A stretch of DNA of 64,000 nt. It comes from Aldersonia sp. NBC_00410. GTDB taxonomy: Bacteria > Actinomycetota > Actinomycetes > Mycobacteriales > Mycobacteriaceae. The stretch lies in contig NZ_JAPENM010000002.1 of assembly GCF_026342035.1 (NCBI RefSeq), forward strand, positions 248,001-312,000. Reading direction: 5' to 3'. The position numbers and the translations under genes were made by a program. The notes under the pieces are model-generated. The model worked only from the letters and a program-made list of their open reading frames with translations, did no database searches and had not been told where the DNA came from. This document shows, one piece after another, positions 51,642 to 59,971 of this stretch (its first letter is position 1; each line of letters starts with the position of its first letter).

Positions 51642-52421
51642 GTGCAGCATATCGACATTGGGACTCATGTCACAGGCCGTCGAGACGGCAATCGAGAGCT
51701 CGACGATGCCGCGTTGGCCGACCTCTACGCCTATCCGCCGGACCTGCTCGCGCCCTGGTTGCGAATCAATTTCGTCGCCAGCATCGACGGTGCAATCGCG
51801 GTCGACGGGGTGTCGGGTGCGCTCGGCACCCCCTCCGACCATGCGGTTTTCCACCTGCTGCGTGAACTCGCCGACATCATCCTGGTCGGCGCGGGCACTG
51901 TGCGGGCCGAGGACTACGGCGGCGCACGAACCGACGAACAACTGCGCGAACGCCGCCTCGCACAAGGACTGACACCTGTCCCGCCGATCGCTGTGGTCAC
52001 CTTGGGGGCCGCGCTCGACCCGCAGGCACGGCTGTTCACCGACACCACCGAGGCTCCTGTCGTCCTCACCTGCACCGCCGCGCCCGAGGAGAACAAGCGG
52101 CGGCTCAGCGACGCGGGCGCGCGCGTAATCGAGATCGGCGACGACCGGATCACCTCCGTCGAGATCATCGACGCGCTCGCCGAACTCGGCATGCCGCGCG
52201 TGCTGTGCGAGGGCGGGCCATCCCTGTTCGGTCAGCTGATCACCGACGACGCCGTCGACGAGCTGTGCCTGACCACATCGCCGCTGCTCGTCGGCGGACT
52301 CGAAAGCCGGGTCTCGGTATCGCCCACCTCAACTCCGCGGCCGATGGTCCGGGGGCATGTGCTCGCCGACGAAGACGGCACACTGCTCACCCGCTGGGTC
52401 CGTCCTCGGCGGGGCGGCTGA
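51642..52421 (+). CDS. RibD C-terminal-like pyrimidine reductase family protein
   Basis: A 259-residue protein. LRINFVASIDGAIAVDGVSGALGTPSDHAVFHLLRELADIILVGAGTVRAEDYG (in pieces) and PRVLCEGGPSLFGQLITDDAVDELCLTTSPLLVGG are the reductase (dihydrofolate-reductase-like) domain of RibD; there is no deaminase domain. The M. tuberculosis counterpart Rv2671 can act as a dihydrofolate reductase when overproduced. It uses NADPH. It starts at GTG 51642 and precedes the Rv2672-like gene, as in mycobacteria. Confidence 0.85.
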   Translation: MQHIDIGTHVTGRRDGNRELDDAALADLYAYPPDLLAPWLRINFVASIDGAIAVDGVSGALGTPSDHAVFHLLRELADIILVGAGTVRAEDYGGARTDEQLRERRLAQGLTPVPPIAVVTLGAALDPQARLFTDTTEAPVVLTCTAAPEENKRRLSDAGARVIEIGDDRITSVEIIDALAELGMPRVLCEGGPSLFGQLITDDAVDELCLTTSPLLVGGLESRVSVSPTSTPRPMVRGHVLADEDGTLLTRWVRPRRGG

Positions 52422-52441
52422 TACCTGGCAAGCTGTGCGGA

Positions 52442-54079
52442 ATGTCGCTACGCAGGCTCCGCTCCTACGGATTCGGGTCGCTCCGCAGGCTCCGCTCCTA
52501 CGGATTCGGGTCGCTCCGCAGGCTCCGCTCCTACGCGGCCGTGCCGGTCGTGCTCGTCGCGGTGGCCGCCTCGGCCGGCTGCGGAGCCGGGCCCTCGAAC
52601 CGTCCCGCGGTCGCCGTGGAACAACTCGAGCCCGGCTCTCCCGCGGAGACCGAATCGAGCGCCGCCGGCCCACCGCCCGCACCGGATCTGCAGACTCCGA
52701 AATCGGATCTGGCCTGGCGCGACTGCACAGACGCGCAGCTCGATCAAACCGGATTCGGCCCTGGACCGGAGGGGCTGATCATCGAATGCGCGGACCTGTC
52801 GGCACCGATCGACAGTTCCCGAGCGGTGCTCGGCACGTTCACGATCGGCGTCGCCCGCGCCCGGCTGCCGCAGACCCCGGTCGACGCGCCCCCGCTCGTG
52901 CTCACCTCCGGATCGGACCGGTCGTCGACGAGCACTCTCGCCGGGCTCGCCTCCGGACCGGTCGGCAGCCTGCTGAGCGCCCGGCCGATCGTCGCGCTCG
53001 ACCGCCGCGGCATCGGCACCTCCACGCCGATCGACTGCATGCCGCCAGACGTCCGCGAGCAACTGCTGAACAACGCCCAGGGCGCCCCCGACCAACCCGC
53101 GGCGATCTCCCAGGCGAGTCAGGAAGCGACCGTCGCGTGCAAGGACTTCCTGCAACCGCACGAACTCGCGTTCGACACCCCGCACGCGGCCGACGACATC
53201 GAGCAGCTGCGCCTTGCCTGGCAAGTCGACACACTCGGCATCATCGGCTCGGGCAACGGCGCGAAGGTCGCGCTGAGTTACGCCCAGCGGTATCCGCAGC
53301 ACGTCGGCCGGCTCGTCCTCGACGCGCCGGAGGGGGTCGGGCTGGACGCCACCACGACCACCGAACAGCAGGTGCAGGGCGCCGAAGCAGCGCTCACCGC
53401 GTTCGCGACCCGGTGCACCGGGCTCGGTTGCTCGCTCGGCGCCGACCCGCGCGCCGCGATCACGGATCTGGTTCGCCGCGCGGATGCCGGCGAGTTGGGC
53501 ACGATCTCGGCCAACGCGCTGCTCACGGTGGTGACCGGTTTCCTCGGCAGCCCCCGCAGCGATCAGGCCAACCATGTCGCCGAACTCTCCGACGCCCTGT
53601 CCGCCGCCGCCAACGGCGACACGGCCGCCCTGGAGGCGATGATTCCGCGCGAGCAAGGTGCCATTTCCAGTGACGGCGAGTTCGTGAGCCGGTGCACCGA
53701 CGGCCAGCAGTGGCCGCCGGTCGAGAAGGTCCGCGGCCTCACAGAGACTTGGGGGCAGCAGTACCCGGTCTTCGGTAAGCAGGCGGCGCTCGGGATGCTC
53801 GCGTGCACGGCCTGGCCCGCCGCCAAAGCTCCCGACCTACCCGCCGCGCTCGACATCCCCGTGCTCGTCACGCGGACCCTCGCCGACCCGGTGGTCGGCG
53901 GCGGCGGAGCGAGCTCGGTGACCGGTGCGGTCACCAATGCGGGTGGTCGGCCGTCGGTGATCGAATGGCGTGGCTACGGACATCCGGTCAGCGCACACTC
54001 CGGCTGCGCACAGCAGGCGATCGCCGAATACGCAGCGACCGCAAAGTTGCCGACAAACGGAACCGCCTGCCCGGCGTGA
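52442..54079 (+). CDS. Exported alpha/beta-hydrolase-like lipoprotein (Rv2672-like), nucleophile Ser replaced
   Basis: A 545-residue protein of the Hip1/Tap-like hydrolase family. Lipobox ASAGC (Cys47) is preceded by an n-region built from three copies of SLRRLRSYGFG. In the hydrolase domain the nucleophile elbow reads GSGNG (269-273), so Gly271 occupies the Ser position; the Asp in TLADPVVGG and His in GYGHPVSAHSGC remain. The C-terminal CAQQAIAEYAATAKLPTNGTACPA is the family ending. It may be non-catalytic or use another residue. It lies between the ribD-like gene and aftC as in M. tuberculosis. Confidence 0.8.
   Translation: MSLRRLRSYGFGSLRRLRSYGFGSLRRLRSYAAVPVVLVAVAASAGCGAGPSNRPAVAVEQLEPGSPAETESSAAGPPPAPDLQTPKSDLAWRDCTDAQLDQTGFGPGPEGLIIECADLSAPIDSSRAVLGTFTIGVARARLPQTPVDAPPLVLTSGSDRSSTSTLAGLASGPVGSLLSARPIVALDRRGIGTSTPIDCMPPDVREQLLNNAQGAPDQPAAISQASQEATVACKDFLQPHELAFDTPHAADDIEQLRLAWQVDTLGIIGSGNGAKVALSYAQRYPQHVGRLVLDAPEGVGLDATTTTEQQVQGAEAALTAFATRCTGLGCSLGADPRAAITDLVRRADAGELGTISANALLTVVTGFLGSPRSDQANHVAELSDALSAAANGDTAALEAMIPREQGAISSDGEFVSRCTDGQQWPPVEKVRGLTETWGQQYPVFGKQAALGMLACTAWPAAKAPDLPAALDIPVLVTRTLADPVVGGGGASSVTGAVTNAGGRPSVIEWRGYGHPVSAHSGCAQQAIAEYAATAKLPTNGTACPA
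52445..52535 (+). repeat. 33-bp in-frame tandem repeat in signal sequence
   Basis: Units start at 52445, 52478 and 52511 (the last is about 25 bases long), each beginning TCGCTMCGCAGGCTCCGCTC. Units 1 and 2 differ by one base. Each full unit encodes 11 residues (SLRRLRSYGFG), so slippage changes the length of the basic n-region without breaking the frame. Confidence 0.9.
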
Positions 54080-54082
54080 GCG

Positions 54083-54107
54083 GGGTGTCCGCGCTCCGCG
54101 GACACCC
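54083..54107. terminator. Strong hairpin between hydrolase gene and aftC
   Basis: GGGTGTCCGCG (54083-54093) and CGCGGACACCC (54097-54107) form a perfect 11-base stem with a 3-base loop and no T-tract, four bases after the hydrolase stop. It may be an actinobacterial terminator or RNA-stabilising hairpin. Confidence 0.55.
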
Positions 54108-54127
54108 GTTCGGTGTAGGTTGCCCGA

Positions 54128-55381
54128 GTGTTGTTCAGTCAGCTCGAGCCTCGTACCGCGCGCACCACGGGCGAGGTAGTTCGGTTCGCGCTGTGGCCGA
54201 TCGCGGTGATGACCGTGCTGCACCGCGTGTTCATCAAGGCGATCAACGGTTACATCACCGACGATTTCGCGCCCGTCTACAAGGCATCGCTGGCGTTCCT
54301 CAACCACCGCGAGGTCTACACCACCAACTTCGACTACGTCGATCCGCACTATCTGTATCCGCCCAGCGGCACCTTGCTGATCGCCCCACTGGCCCTCATC
54401 GATCCGGAAAAGTCGCGCTGGCTGTTCATCCTGATCAACGCGGTCGCGATCCTCATCGCCTGGTATCTGCTGTTGCGCCTGTTCAAGCTGGGCATGTCGT
54501 CGATCGCGGCGCCGATCCTGCTGCTGGCGATGTTCAGCTCGGAAACGGTCACCAATACGTTGGTGTTCACCAACATCAACGGCTGCGTGCTGCTCGCCGA
54601 AGTCGCGTTCATCATGCTGCTGCTGCAACGGCGCGATCTGTGGGCCGGTGTCGCGTTGGGCCTGACCCTCGCGGTGAAACCCATCCTGGCGCCGTTGCTG
54701 CTCATTGCGCTCGCACGCGGGCAATGGAAGGTGTTCATCACCGCGATCGGCGTGCCCGTCGCGCTGACCGCGATCGCGTGGCCGCTGTCCAAGGACCCGA
54801 TGGACTTCGTGAAGTACACGCTGCCGTACCTGGCCGAGTCCCGGGACTACTTCAATAGCGCGATCGTCGGCAACGGTGAGTACTACGGGCTGCCGACCGG
54901 GCTGACCTGGCTGATCCGGGTACTGCTCGGGATCGCGGTGCTGGCGTCGCTGTGGCTGCTGTACCGCTACTACCGCGAGGACGAGCTGTTCTTCGTCGCG
55001 ACCGCCTCCGGCGTGTTGCTCACCGCGCAGTTCCTCATCGGCTCGCTCGGCCAGATGTACTACTCGATGATGCTGTTCCCGTTGCTGTTGACCGTGGTGC
55101 TGCGCAACTCGGTACTGCGCAACTGGCCCGCCTGGCTCGCGATCTACGGGTTCATGTCCTACGACAGCTGGCTGTCCACGCGATTCCTGACCGAGGGCCG
55201 AGCTGCCGAGTACCTGAAGACGACATTCGGCTGGAGCCTGCTGCTCATCGTCATCGCCTGCGTGCTGGTGGACCGCTATCTAAGTGCCCGCCGTGAGGGG
55301 CGTCTCGACCAGGGCATCGACCCCGCATTCCTGCTTCCGGCACAACACGATCGGAAAGAACGTATTAGCGTGGAACCATGA
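54128..55381 (+). CDS. aftC: Alpha-(1->3)-arabinofuranosyltransferase AftC
   Basis: A 417-residue GT-C membrane glycosyltransferase that makes alpha-1,3 branches in arabinan of arabinogalactan/lipoarabinomannan using decaprenyl-phospho-arabinose. Segments ALWPIAVMTVLHR, NGYITDDFAPVYKA, FDYVDPHYLYPPSGTLL (acidic GT-C loop), FSSETVTNTLVFTNINGC, DYFNSAIVGNGEYYGLPT and YSMMLFPLLLTVVLRNSVLRNWPAWL closely follow the M. tuberculosis protein Rv2673 from memory. About ten membrane helices. The msrB start overlaps its stop (ATGA). Its presence marks a mycolata cell wall. Confidence 0.9.
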   Translation: MLFSQLEPRTARTTGEVVRFALWPIAVMTVLHRVFIKAINGYITDDFAPVYKASLAFLNHREVYTTNFDYVDPHYLYPPSGTLLIAPLALIDPEKSRWLFILINAVAILIAWYLLLRLFKLGMSSIAAPILLLAMFSSETVTNTLVFTNINGCVLLAEVAFIMLLLQRRDLWAGVALGLTLAVKPILAPLLLIALARGQWKVFITAIGVPVALTAIAWPLSKDPMDFVKYTLPYLAESRDYFNSAIVGNGEYYGLPTGLTWLIRVLLGIAVLASLWLLYRYYREDELFFVATASGVLLTAQFLIGSLGQMYYSMMLFPLLLTVVLRNSVLRNWPAWLAIYGFMSYDSWLSTRFLTEGRAAEYLKTTFGWSLLLIVIACVLVDRYLSARREGRLDQGIDPAFLLPAQHDRKERISVEP

Positions 55382-55803
55382 GTTCCACCGACGAAAAACC
55401 CGCCGTCGATCTCACCGACGACGAATGGCGCGTCAAGCTGTCCCCCGCCGAGTTCCAGGTCTTGCGGCTGGCCGGGACCGAACGGCCGTTCACCGGCGAA
55501 TACACCGACACCAAGACGTCGGGCATCTACGAATGCCGGGCCTGCGGCGCCGAGGTGTTCCGCAGCAAGGAGAAGTTCGAGTCGCACTGTGGGTGGCCGT
55601 CGTTCTTCGACCCGAAGGACTCCGACGCGGTCATCCTGCGCCCCGACGAGTCGCTCGGCATGCGCCGTGTGGAAGTGCTGTGCGCCAACTGCCATAGCCA
55701 TCTCGGCCACGTCTTCGAGGGCGAGGGGTACAACACCCCCACCGACCAGCGCTACTGCATCAACTCGATCTCGCTGCGGCTGAAGCCCACCGCCCCGGCC
55801 TGA
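55378..55803 (+). CDS. msrB: Peptide-methionine (R)-S-oxide reductase MsrB
   Basis: A 141-residue enzyme that repairs R-methionine sulfoxide. The structural zinc site is CRACG and CANCH, the core is FESHCGWPSFF, and the catalytic Cys is in RYCINSISLRL. Length is normal for MsrB. Start ATG overlaps the aftC stop. The same neighbours occur in M. tuberculosis (Rv2674). Confidence 0.95.
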   Translation: MSSTDEKPAVDLTDDEWRVKLSPAEFQVLRLAGTERPFTGEYTDTKTSGIYECRACGAEVFRSKEKFESHCGWPSFFDPKDSDAVILRPDESLGMRRVEVLCANCHSHLGHVFEGEGYNTPTDQRYCINSISLRLKPTAPA

Positions 55804-55811
55804 CAACACCA

Positions 55812-55879
55812 ACGCGCACCTCTCGTTGCCATCGTGCAGGCCCTGGGCCCGCGCGGTGGCAACAGGGCGAGGTGTGCGT
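55812..55879. terminator. Bidirectional terminator-like hairpin between msrB and chdC
   Basis: ACGCGCACCTC (55812-55822) plus GTTGCCA (55825-55831) pair with TGGCAAC (55857-55863) plus GAGGTGTGCGT (55869-55879; one mismatch in the outer arm), giving a long interrupted stem between two convergent genes. There is no T-tract on either side. Confidence 0.6.
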
Positions 55880-55886
55880 GGGCCGG

Positions 55887-56582
55887 TTAGGGCAGCGCCG
55901 CAACCAGCTGCTCGACCTCGACCCGCGGGCCGGTGAAGAACGGGATCTCCTCGCGCACGTGCCTACGCGCCTCGGTGGCGCGCAGATCACGCATCAGGTC
56001 CACGATGCGGTGCAGCTCGGGAGCCTCGAACGCGAGGATCCACTCGTAGTCGCCGAGGGCGAACGAGCTCACCGTGTTCGCCCGTACGTCCGGGTAGCCG
56101 CGGGCGGCCTTGCCGTGGTCCGCCAGCATCTTGCGCCGCTCCTCGTCGGGGAGCAGGTACCAGTCCAGCGAACGTACGAACGGGTACACGCAGATGTAAT
56201 TTCCCGCATCCTCACCAGCGAGGAACGCGGGGACATGGCTCTTGTTGAACTCGGCCGGACGGTGCAGCGCGACATTGCTCCACACCGGAGTGCTGGCGCG
56301 ACCGAGTTCGGTGGTGCGCCGGAAATCCGCGTACACCGCCTGCAGGTCTTCGACCCGCTCGGCGTGGGTCCACAACATGAAATCGGCGTCGGCACGCATC
56401 CCAGCCACGTCGTAGATTCCCCGCAGCACGACACCGCGGTCGGCGAGACCGTCGAAGAAGACACGCGCCTCCTTGAGCGCAGCCTCGCGGTCCTCGCCGA
56501 GCACGCCCGGCTGCACCCGGAACACGGAGAACATCAGGTAACGGATCGTCGAATTGAGTGCTTGATAGTCGAGCTTCGCCAT
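55887..56582 (-). CDS. chdC: Coproheme decarboxylase ChdC (HemQ)
   Basis: A 231-residue protein converting Fe-coproporphyrin III to heme b, the last step of the coproporphyrin-dependent pathway. [16 protein letters not shown], the catalytic Tyr region [32 protein letters not shown] (in pieces; the His of DHGK is the proximal heme ligand) and [22 protein letters not shown] match the family. It follows the oxidase gene by 4 bases, forming a hemE-oxidase-chdC operon. Confidence 0.9.
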   Translation of the reverse strand: MAKLDYQALNSTIRYLMFSVFRVQPGVLGEDREAALKEARVFFDGLADRGVVLRGIYDVAGMRADADFMLWTHAERVEDLQAVYADFRRTTELGRASTPVWSNVALHRPAEFNKSHVPAFLAGEDAGNYICVYPFVRSLDWYLLPDEERRKMLADHGKAARGYPDVRANTVSSFALGDYEWILAFEAPELHRIVDLMRDLRATEARRHVREEIPFFTGPRVEVEQLVAALP

Positions 56583-56586
56583 GTGC

Positions 56587-57990
56587 CTATCCTTCCACTG
56601 CGGTCGGCCACGCGGCCGCGGGGCCGACCAGCCGCGCCGCCGCGGGGCCGATCAGCCGCGCCGCGGCGGCGGTACCCGATGCGACGCACGCCGGTACACC
56701 GACTCCGTCGAGGTATGCGCCGGCCACCGCCAGACCATCGAGTCCGGCGACACCGGCCCTGATTGCGGCCACCCGGTCGAGATGTCCGGGCGCGTACTGC
56801 GGCAGCCCGCCGCGCCAGCGCTGCACATGCGTTTGCACCGGTTCGGCCGCCACACCGCACACCGTCTCCAGATCGGCGCGGGCCGATGCAATGAGCTCGG
56901 TGTCCGGACGATCCACGATCCCGCTGTCGCCGAACCGGCCGAACGACGCGCGCACCAGCACTGCATCGCGCTGCGCGAGGTGCGGCCATTTGCGACTCGA
57001 CAGCGTGAACGCCTTCGCCGCCAGGCGCTCACCGGTTGCCACCAGAATGCCCGAGTTCGACGGCAATTCGGTGCCCGCCGGGAACGCGAGCACCACGAGC
57101 GCGGACGAGGCGAGATCGATTTCGGCCGCGGCGCTCGCAGCGGCCGGAGCGACGTCGGCGAGCAGCGCGGCGGCACGCGGGGCCGGCACCGCAAGCACCA
57201 CCGCGTCCACCACACCGAGCGGATCGACCACCCAGCCGGCGGGCTCGCGGCGCACACCGGTCACCGCGGTGCCGGTGTGCAGGACGGCGTCGGTGCGTTC
57301 ACGCAGTGCGTCGAGCAGCGCGCCGTAGCCGTCGCGAATCCCGCCGAACACCGGGCCCGGCGCAGGTTTCGGCATCGCCGACGCGACCGCGGCGGACAGG
57401 CTCGGCGCACCGGCGTCGAGCGCCGCGGCGAGCGTCGGCAGCGCCGCGCGCACCCCGATGGTCGCGGCGGTTCCGGCGTACACACCGCCGAGCAGCGGAT
57501 CCACCGAACGCGCCACCACCTGTTCGCCGAACCGGTTCGCGACCAGCGCGCCCACGCTGATGTCCGCGCCGGCATCCCAGTGCAGCGGCGTCGCCGGCTC
57601 GCGTTCGATACGTTCCCGAGTGGCCGCATCGACGACACCGGCGACCGCGTCCGGACCGGACGGCACGCCCATCAGGGTGGGCGCAGGCAGCGGATGCGGT
57701 GACCCGTTCGCCCACACGAGCGGACGCAGACCGGCCGGGTGGACGAGTTGATCGGACAGGCCGAGCTCGGTGAGCAGGTCGACCACTTCCGGGCGACGCC
57801 CGACGAACGCCTCCGCGCCGACGTCGACTCCGCCGTCGGCGAACGGCACGGTCCGCAACGAACCGCCGAACCGCCTCGCGGCGTCGATGATGGTGATCGT
57901 GGCGGCGGGACCGAGTGCGCAGCGCAGTCGATATGCCGCGACGAGCCCGGAGATTCCGCCGCCGATGACGGCGACCGACCGGAGCGTCAC
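56587..57990 (-). CDS. hemY: Coproporphyrinogen III oxidase / protoporphyrinogen oxidase (HemY/CgoX)
   Basis: A 467-residue FAD enzyme. The dinucleotide fold is [19 protein letters not shown] at the N-terminus, with [22 protein letters not shown] and the C-terminal [24 protein letters not shown] typical of HemY-type oxidases. Because a chdC gene follows directly, the enzyme most likely oxidises coproporphyrinogen III (CgoX activity). It starts at GTG 57990, 28 bases after hemE stops. Confidence 0.9.
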   Translation of the reverse strand: MTLRSVAVIGGGISGLVAAYRLRCALGPAATITIIDAARRFGGSLRTVPFADGGVDVGAEAFVGRRPEVVDLLTELGLSDQLVHPAGLRPLVWANGSPHPLPAPTLMGVPSGPDAVAGVVDAATRERIEREPATPLHWDAGADISVGALVANRFGEQVVARSVDPLLGGVYAGTAATIGVRAALPTLAAALDAGAPSLSAAVASAMPKPAPGPVFGGIRDGYGALLDALRERTDAVLHTGTAVTGVRREPAGWVVDPLGVVDAVVLAVPAPRAAALLADVAPAAASAAAEIDLASSALVVLAFPAGTELPSNSGILVATGERLAAKAFTLSSRKWPHLAQRDAVLVRASFGRFGDSGIVDRPDTELIASARADLETVCGVAAEPVQTHVQRWRGGLPQYAPGHLDRVAAIRAGVAGLDGLAVAGAYLDGVGVPACVASGTAAAARLIGPAAARLVGPAAAWPTAVEG

Positions 57991-58018
57991 GCCGACGCTC
58001 GCCGGCCTGCACCGCCAG

Positions 58019-59101
58019 TCACAGCGAATGCACCAACTCGACCACCGAGGTCAGTACGTCCGGGTCGGTATCCGGCAGCACGCCGTGCCCGAGGTTGAAG
58101 ATGTGTCCGGTCGCGCCGAGCGTCAGCGCGCGGTCCGCGTCGGCGACCACGCGGCGCACCTCGGCCGCGACCGGTTCGGTGCCGGCGAACAACACCGCGG
58201 GATCCAAGTTGCCCTGCAACGCCTTTCCCGGCCCGACGCGGCGAGCGGCCTCGGCGAGCGGCACGCGCCAGTCGACGCCGACCACGTCGGCGCCCGCTTC
58301 GCTCATCGCGCCGAGCAACTCGCCGGTGCCGACGCCGAAGTGGATGCGCGGCACCCCCGCCGCCTCGACCTCGGCGAACAGGCGCTGACTGTGCGGCAGC
58401 ACGAATTGCCGGTACTGCTCGAGCGACAACGTGCCGGCCCAGGAGTCGAACAACTGCACCGCGTCCACACCGGCGCGCAACTGCACCTGCAGGAAGGTGA
58501 TGGTGATGTCGGTGAGCACCCCGAGCAGGGTGTGCCAGGTCGCCGGATCGGCATGCATCAGCGCCTTGGTCTTCTCGTGGTTGCGGCTCGGCCCGCCCTC
58601 CACGAGATAGGACGCCAAGGTGAACGGGGCACCGGCGAAACCGATCAGCGCCACGTCGCCGAGTTCGTCGACGAGCAGTCGGACCGCCTCGGCGACCGCC
58701 CCGACCTCCTCGGGCCGCAGCCTGGGCAACGCAGCGACGTCCGCGGCGGTGCGCACCGGATTGTCGATCACCGGGCCGACACCGGCCACGATGTCGAGCC
58801 CGATACCGGCGGCCTTGAGCGGCACCACGATGTCGGAGAACAGAATGGCCGCGTCGACATCGTGTCGTCGCACCGGCTGCAGGGTGATCTCGCAGACCAG
58901 TTCGGGGTCGAAGCAGGACTCGAGCATGCCCCGCCCGACGCGGATCTCTCGATACTCCGGCAACGAGCGGCCGGCCTGCCGCATGAACCACACGGGACGG
59001 CGCGCGGGACGGCGTCCGGCGGCGGCGGCGAGGAACGGAGACTGGCTCAACTGGCGGCGCGTCGGGTAGCTCAGCGCGGCCGGACCTGGCTTTGTGCTCA
59101 T
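58019..59101 (-). CDS. hemE: Uroporphyrinogen decarboxylase HemE
   Basis: A 360-residue enzyme making coproporphyrinogen [22 protein letters not shown], the product-site Asp in [40 protein letters not shown] and the C-terminal [13 protein letters not shown] are all present. ATG 59101 (MSTKPGP) is taken as start; ATG 59110 is an alternative. The tandem repeat at 59136 lies just upstream. It is first of the hemE-hemY-chdC operon. Confidence 0.95.
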   Translation of the reverse strand: MSTKPGPAALSYPTRRQLSQSPFLAAAAGRRPARRPVWFMRQAGRSLPEYREIRVGRGMLESCFDPELVCEITLQPVRRHDVDAAILFSDIVVPLKAAGIGLDIVAGVGPVIDNPVRTAADVAALPRLRPEEVGAVAEAVRLLVDELGDVALIGFAGAPFTLASYLVEGGPSRNHEKTKALMHADPATWHTLLGVLTDITITFLQVQLRAGVDAVQLFDSWAGTLSLEQYRQFVLPHSQRLFAEVEAAGVPRIHFGVGTGELLGAMSEAGADVVGVDWRVPLAEAARRVGPGKALQGNLDPAVLFAGTEPVAAEVRRVVADADRALTLGATGHIFNLGHGVLPDTDPDVLTSVVELVHSL

Positions 59102-59135
59102 CACCGCCATGTTCTCACGACCCGCCGGCGCGACA

Positions 59136-59221
59136 CGGCGCGCCTCCGTGCCTGCGGGGGTCGGCGCGCCTCCGTGCCTGCTGGTCGGCGCGCCTCCGTG
59201 CCCGCTGGTCGGCGCGCCTCC
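59136..59221. repeat. 24-bp tandem repeat upstream of hemE
   Basis: Units begin at 59136 (26 bases), 59162 (24), 59186 (24) and 59210 (12, partial), each starting CGGCGCGCCTCCGTGCC or nearly so. They occupy the divergent region between hemE and the DUF3000 gene, within 35 bases of hemE's start, so copy-number change could alter either promoter. Confidence 0.85.
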
Positions 59222-59258
59222 ACCGCATCCAGCGCCATCGGGTCTAGCGTGCCGGGTT

Positions 59259-59852
59259 GTGACCAAGCCCGGATCTCCGGCCGAGCCAGCACAGTTTCGC
59301 GCCGCCATCGACGCCATGCACTCGGCCACCATCCACCCGGGCATCGAGCTCGGGCCGATTCGCCCGCCGCAGCGGCTGGCGCCCTACTCCTATGCCGTCG
59401 GGGCGGAGGTCACCCACCCGGAGTCCGACCCCATTCCCGAGCAGTCCGAGGGCGACGCCTTCGGACGGCTGATCCTGCTGTACGACCCCGACGGCGACGA
59501 GGCATGGAACGGCACGATGCGGCTGGTCGCCTACATCCAGGCCGACCTCGACGCCGACGTGGCTGTCGATCCGTTGCTGCCCGAGGTGGCCTGGAGTTGG
59601 CTCACCGAGGCGCTGGAGTCGCGGTCGGAGCCGCTCAATGCACTCGGCGGAACGGTGACCGCGACGAGCTCCGTGCGCTACGGCGATATCGCCGGTCCAC
59701 CGCGCGCGCATCAACTGGAACTGCGCGCCTCGTGGACTGCGACGTCGGTCGAGCTGGCCCCGCACGTCGAGGCGTTCTGCGAAGTGCTGGCCTATGCGGC
59801 GGGGCTGCCCCCGGTGGGCGTGACCGAACTCGGCAACCGCACCGGGGCCTAA
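59259..59852 (+). CDS. DUF3000 family protein (Rv2680-like)
   Basis: A 197-residue acidic protein from GTG 59259: [39 protein letters not shown] ... [49 protein letters not shown] (in pieces). This matches the DUF3000 family, which in mycobacteria lies between hemE and the RNase D-like gene. The function is unknown. A -10-like TAGCGT sits at 59244-59249. An upstream open frame through the tandem repeat is not considered coding. Confidence 0.8.
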   Translation: MTKPGSPAEPAQFRAAIDAMHSATIHPGIELGPIRPPQRLAPYSYAVGAEVTHPESDPIPEQSEGDAFGRLILLYDPDGDEAWNGTMRLVAYIQADLDADVAVDPLLPEVAWSWLTEALESRSEPLNALGGTVTATSSVRYGDIAGPPRAHQLELRASWTATSVELAPHVEAFCEVLAYAAGLPPVGVTELGNRTGA

Positions 59853-59947
59853 CGACCGGCAAACACGTACGGCGCGATGTTCACCGCCAGGTTCATCGCG
59901 AAACATCAACCTTCACCTGCAGGTTCGGCGACTATCCATCGGAATAT

Positions 59948-59961
59948 TAGAACGTGTTCTA
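59948..59961. promoter_or_regulatory. KstR-type operator before WS/DGAT gene
   Basis: TAGAACGTGTTCTA has perfect 6-base arms around GT and fits the KstR consensus TNNAACNNGTTNNA known from mycobacteria and rhodococci. It ends 10 bases before the presumed ATG at 59972, where bound repressor would block transcription or initiation. Confidence 0.75.
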
Positions 59962-59971
59962 CTATCATGCG

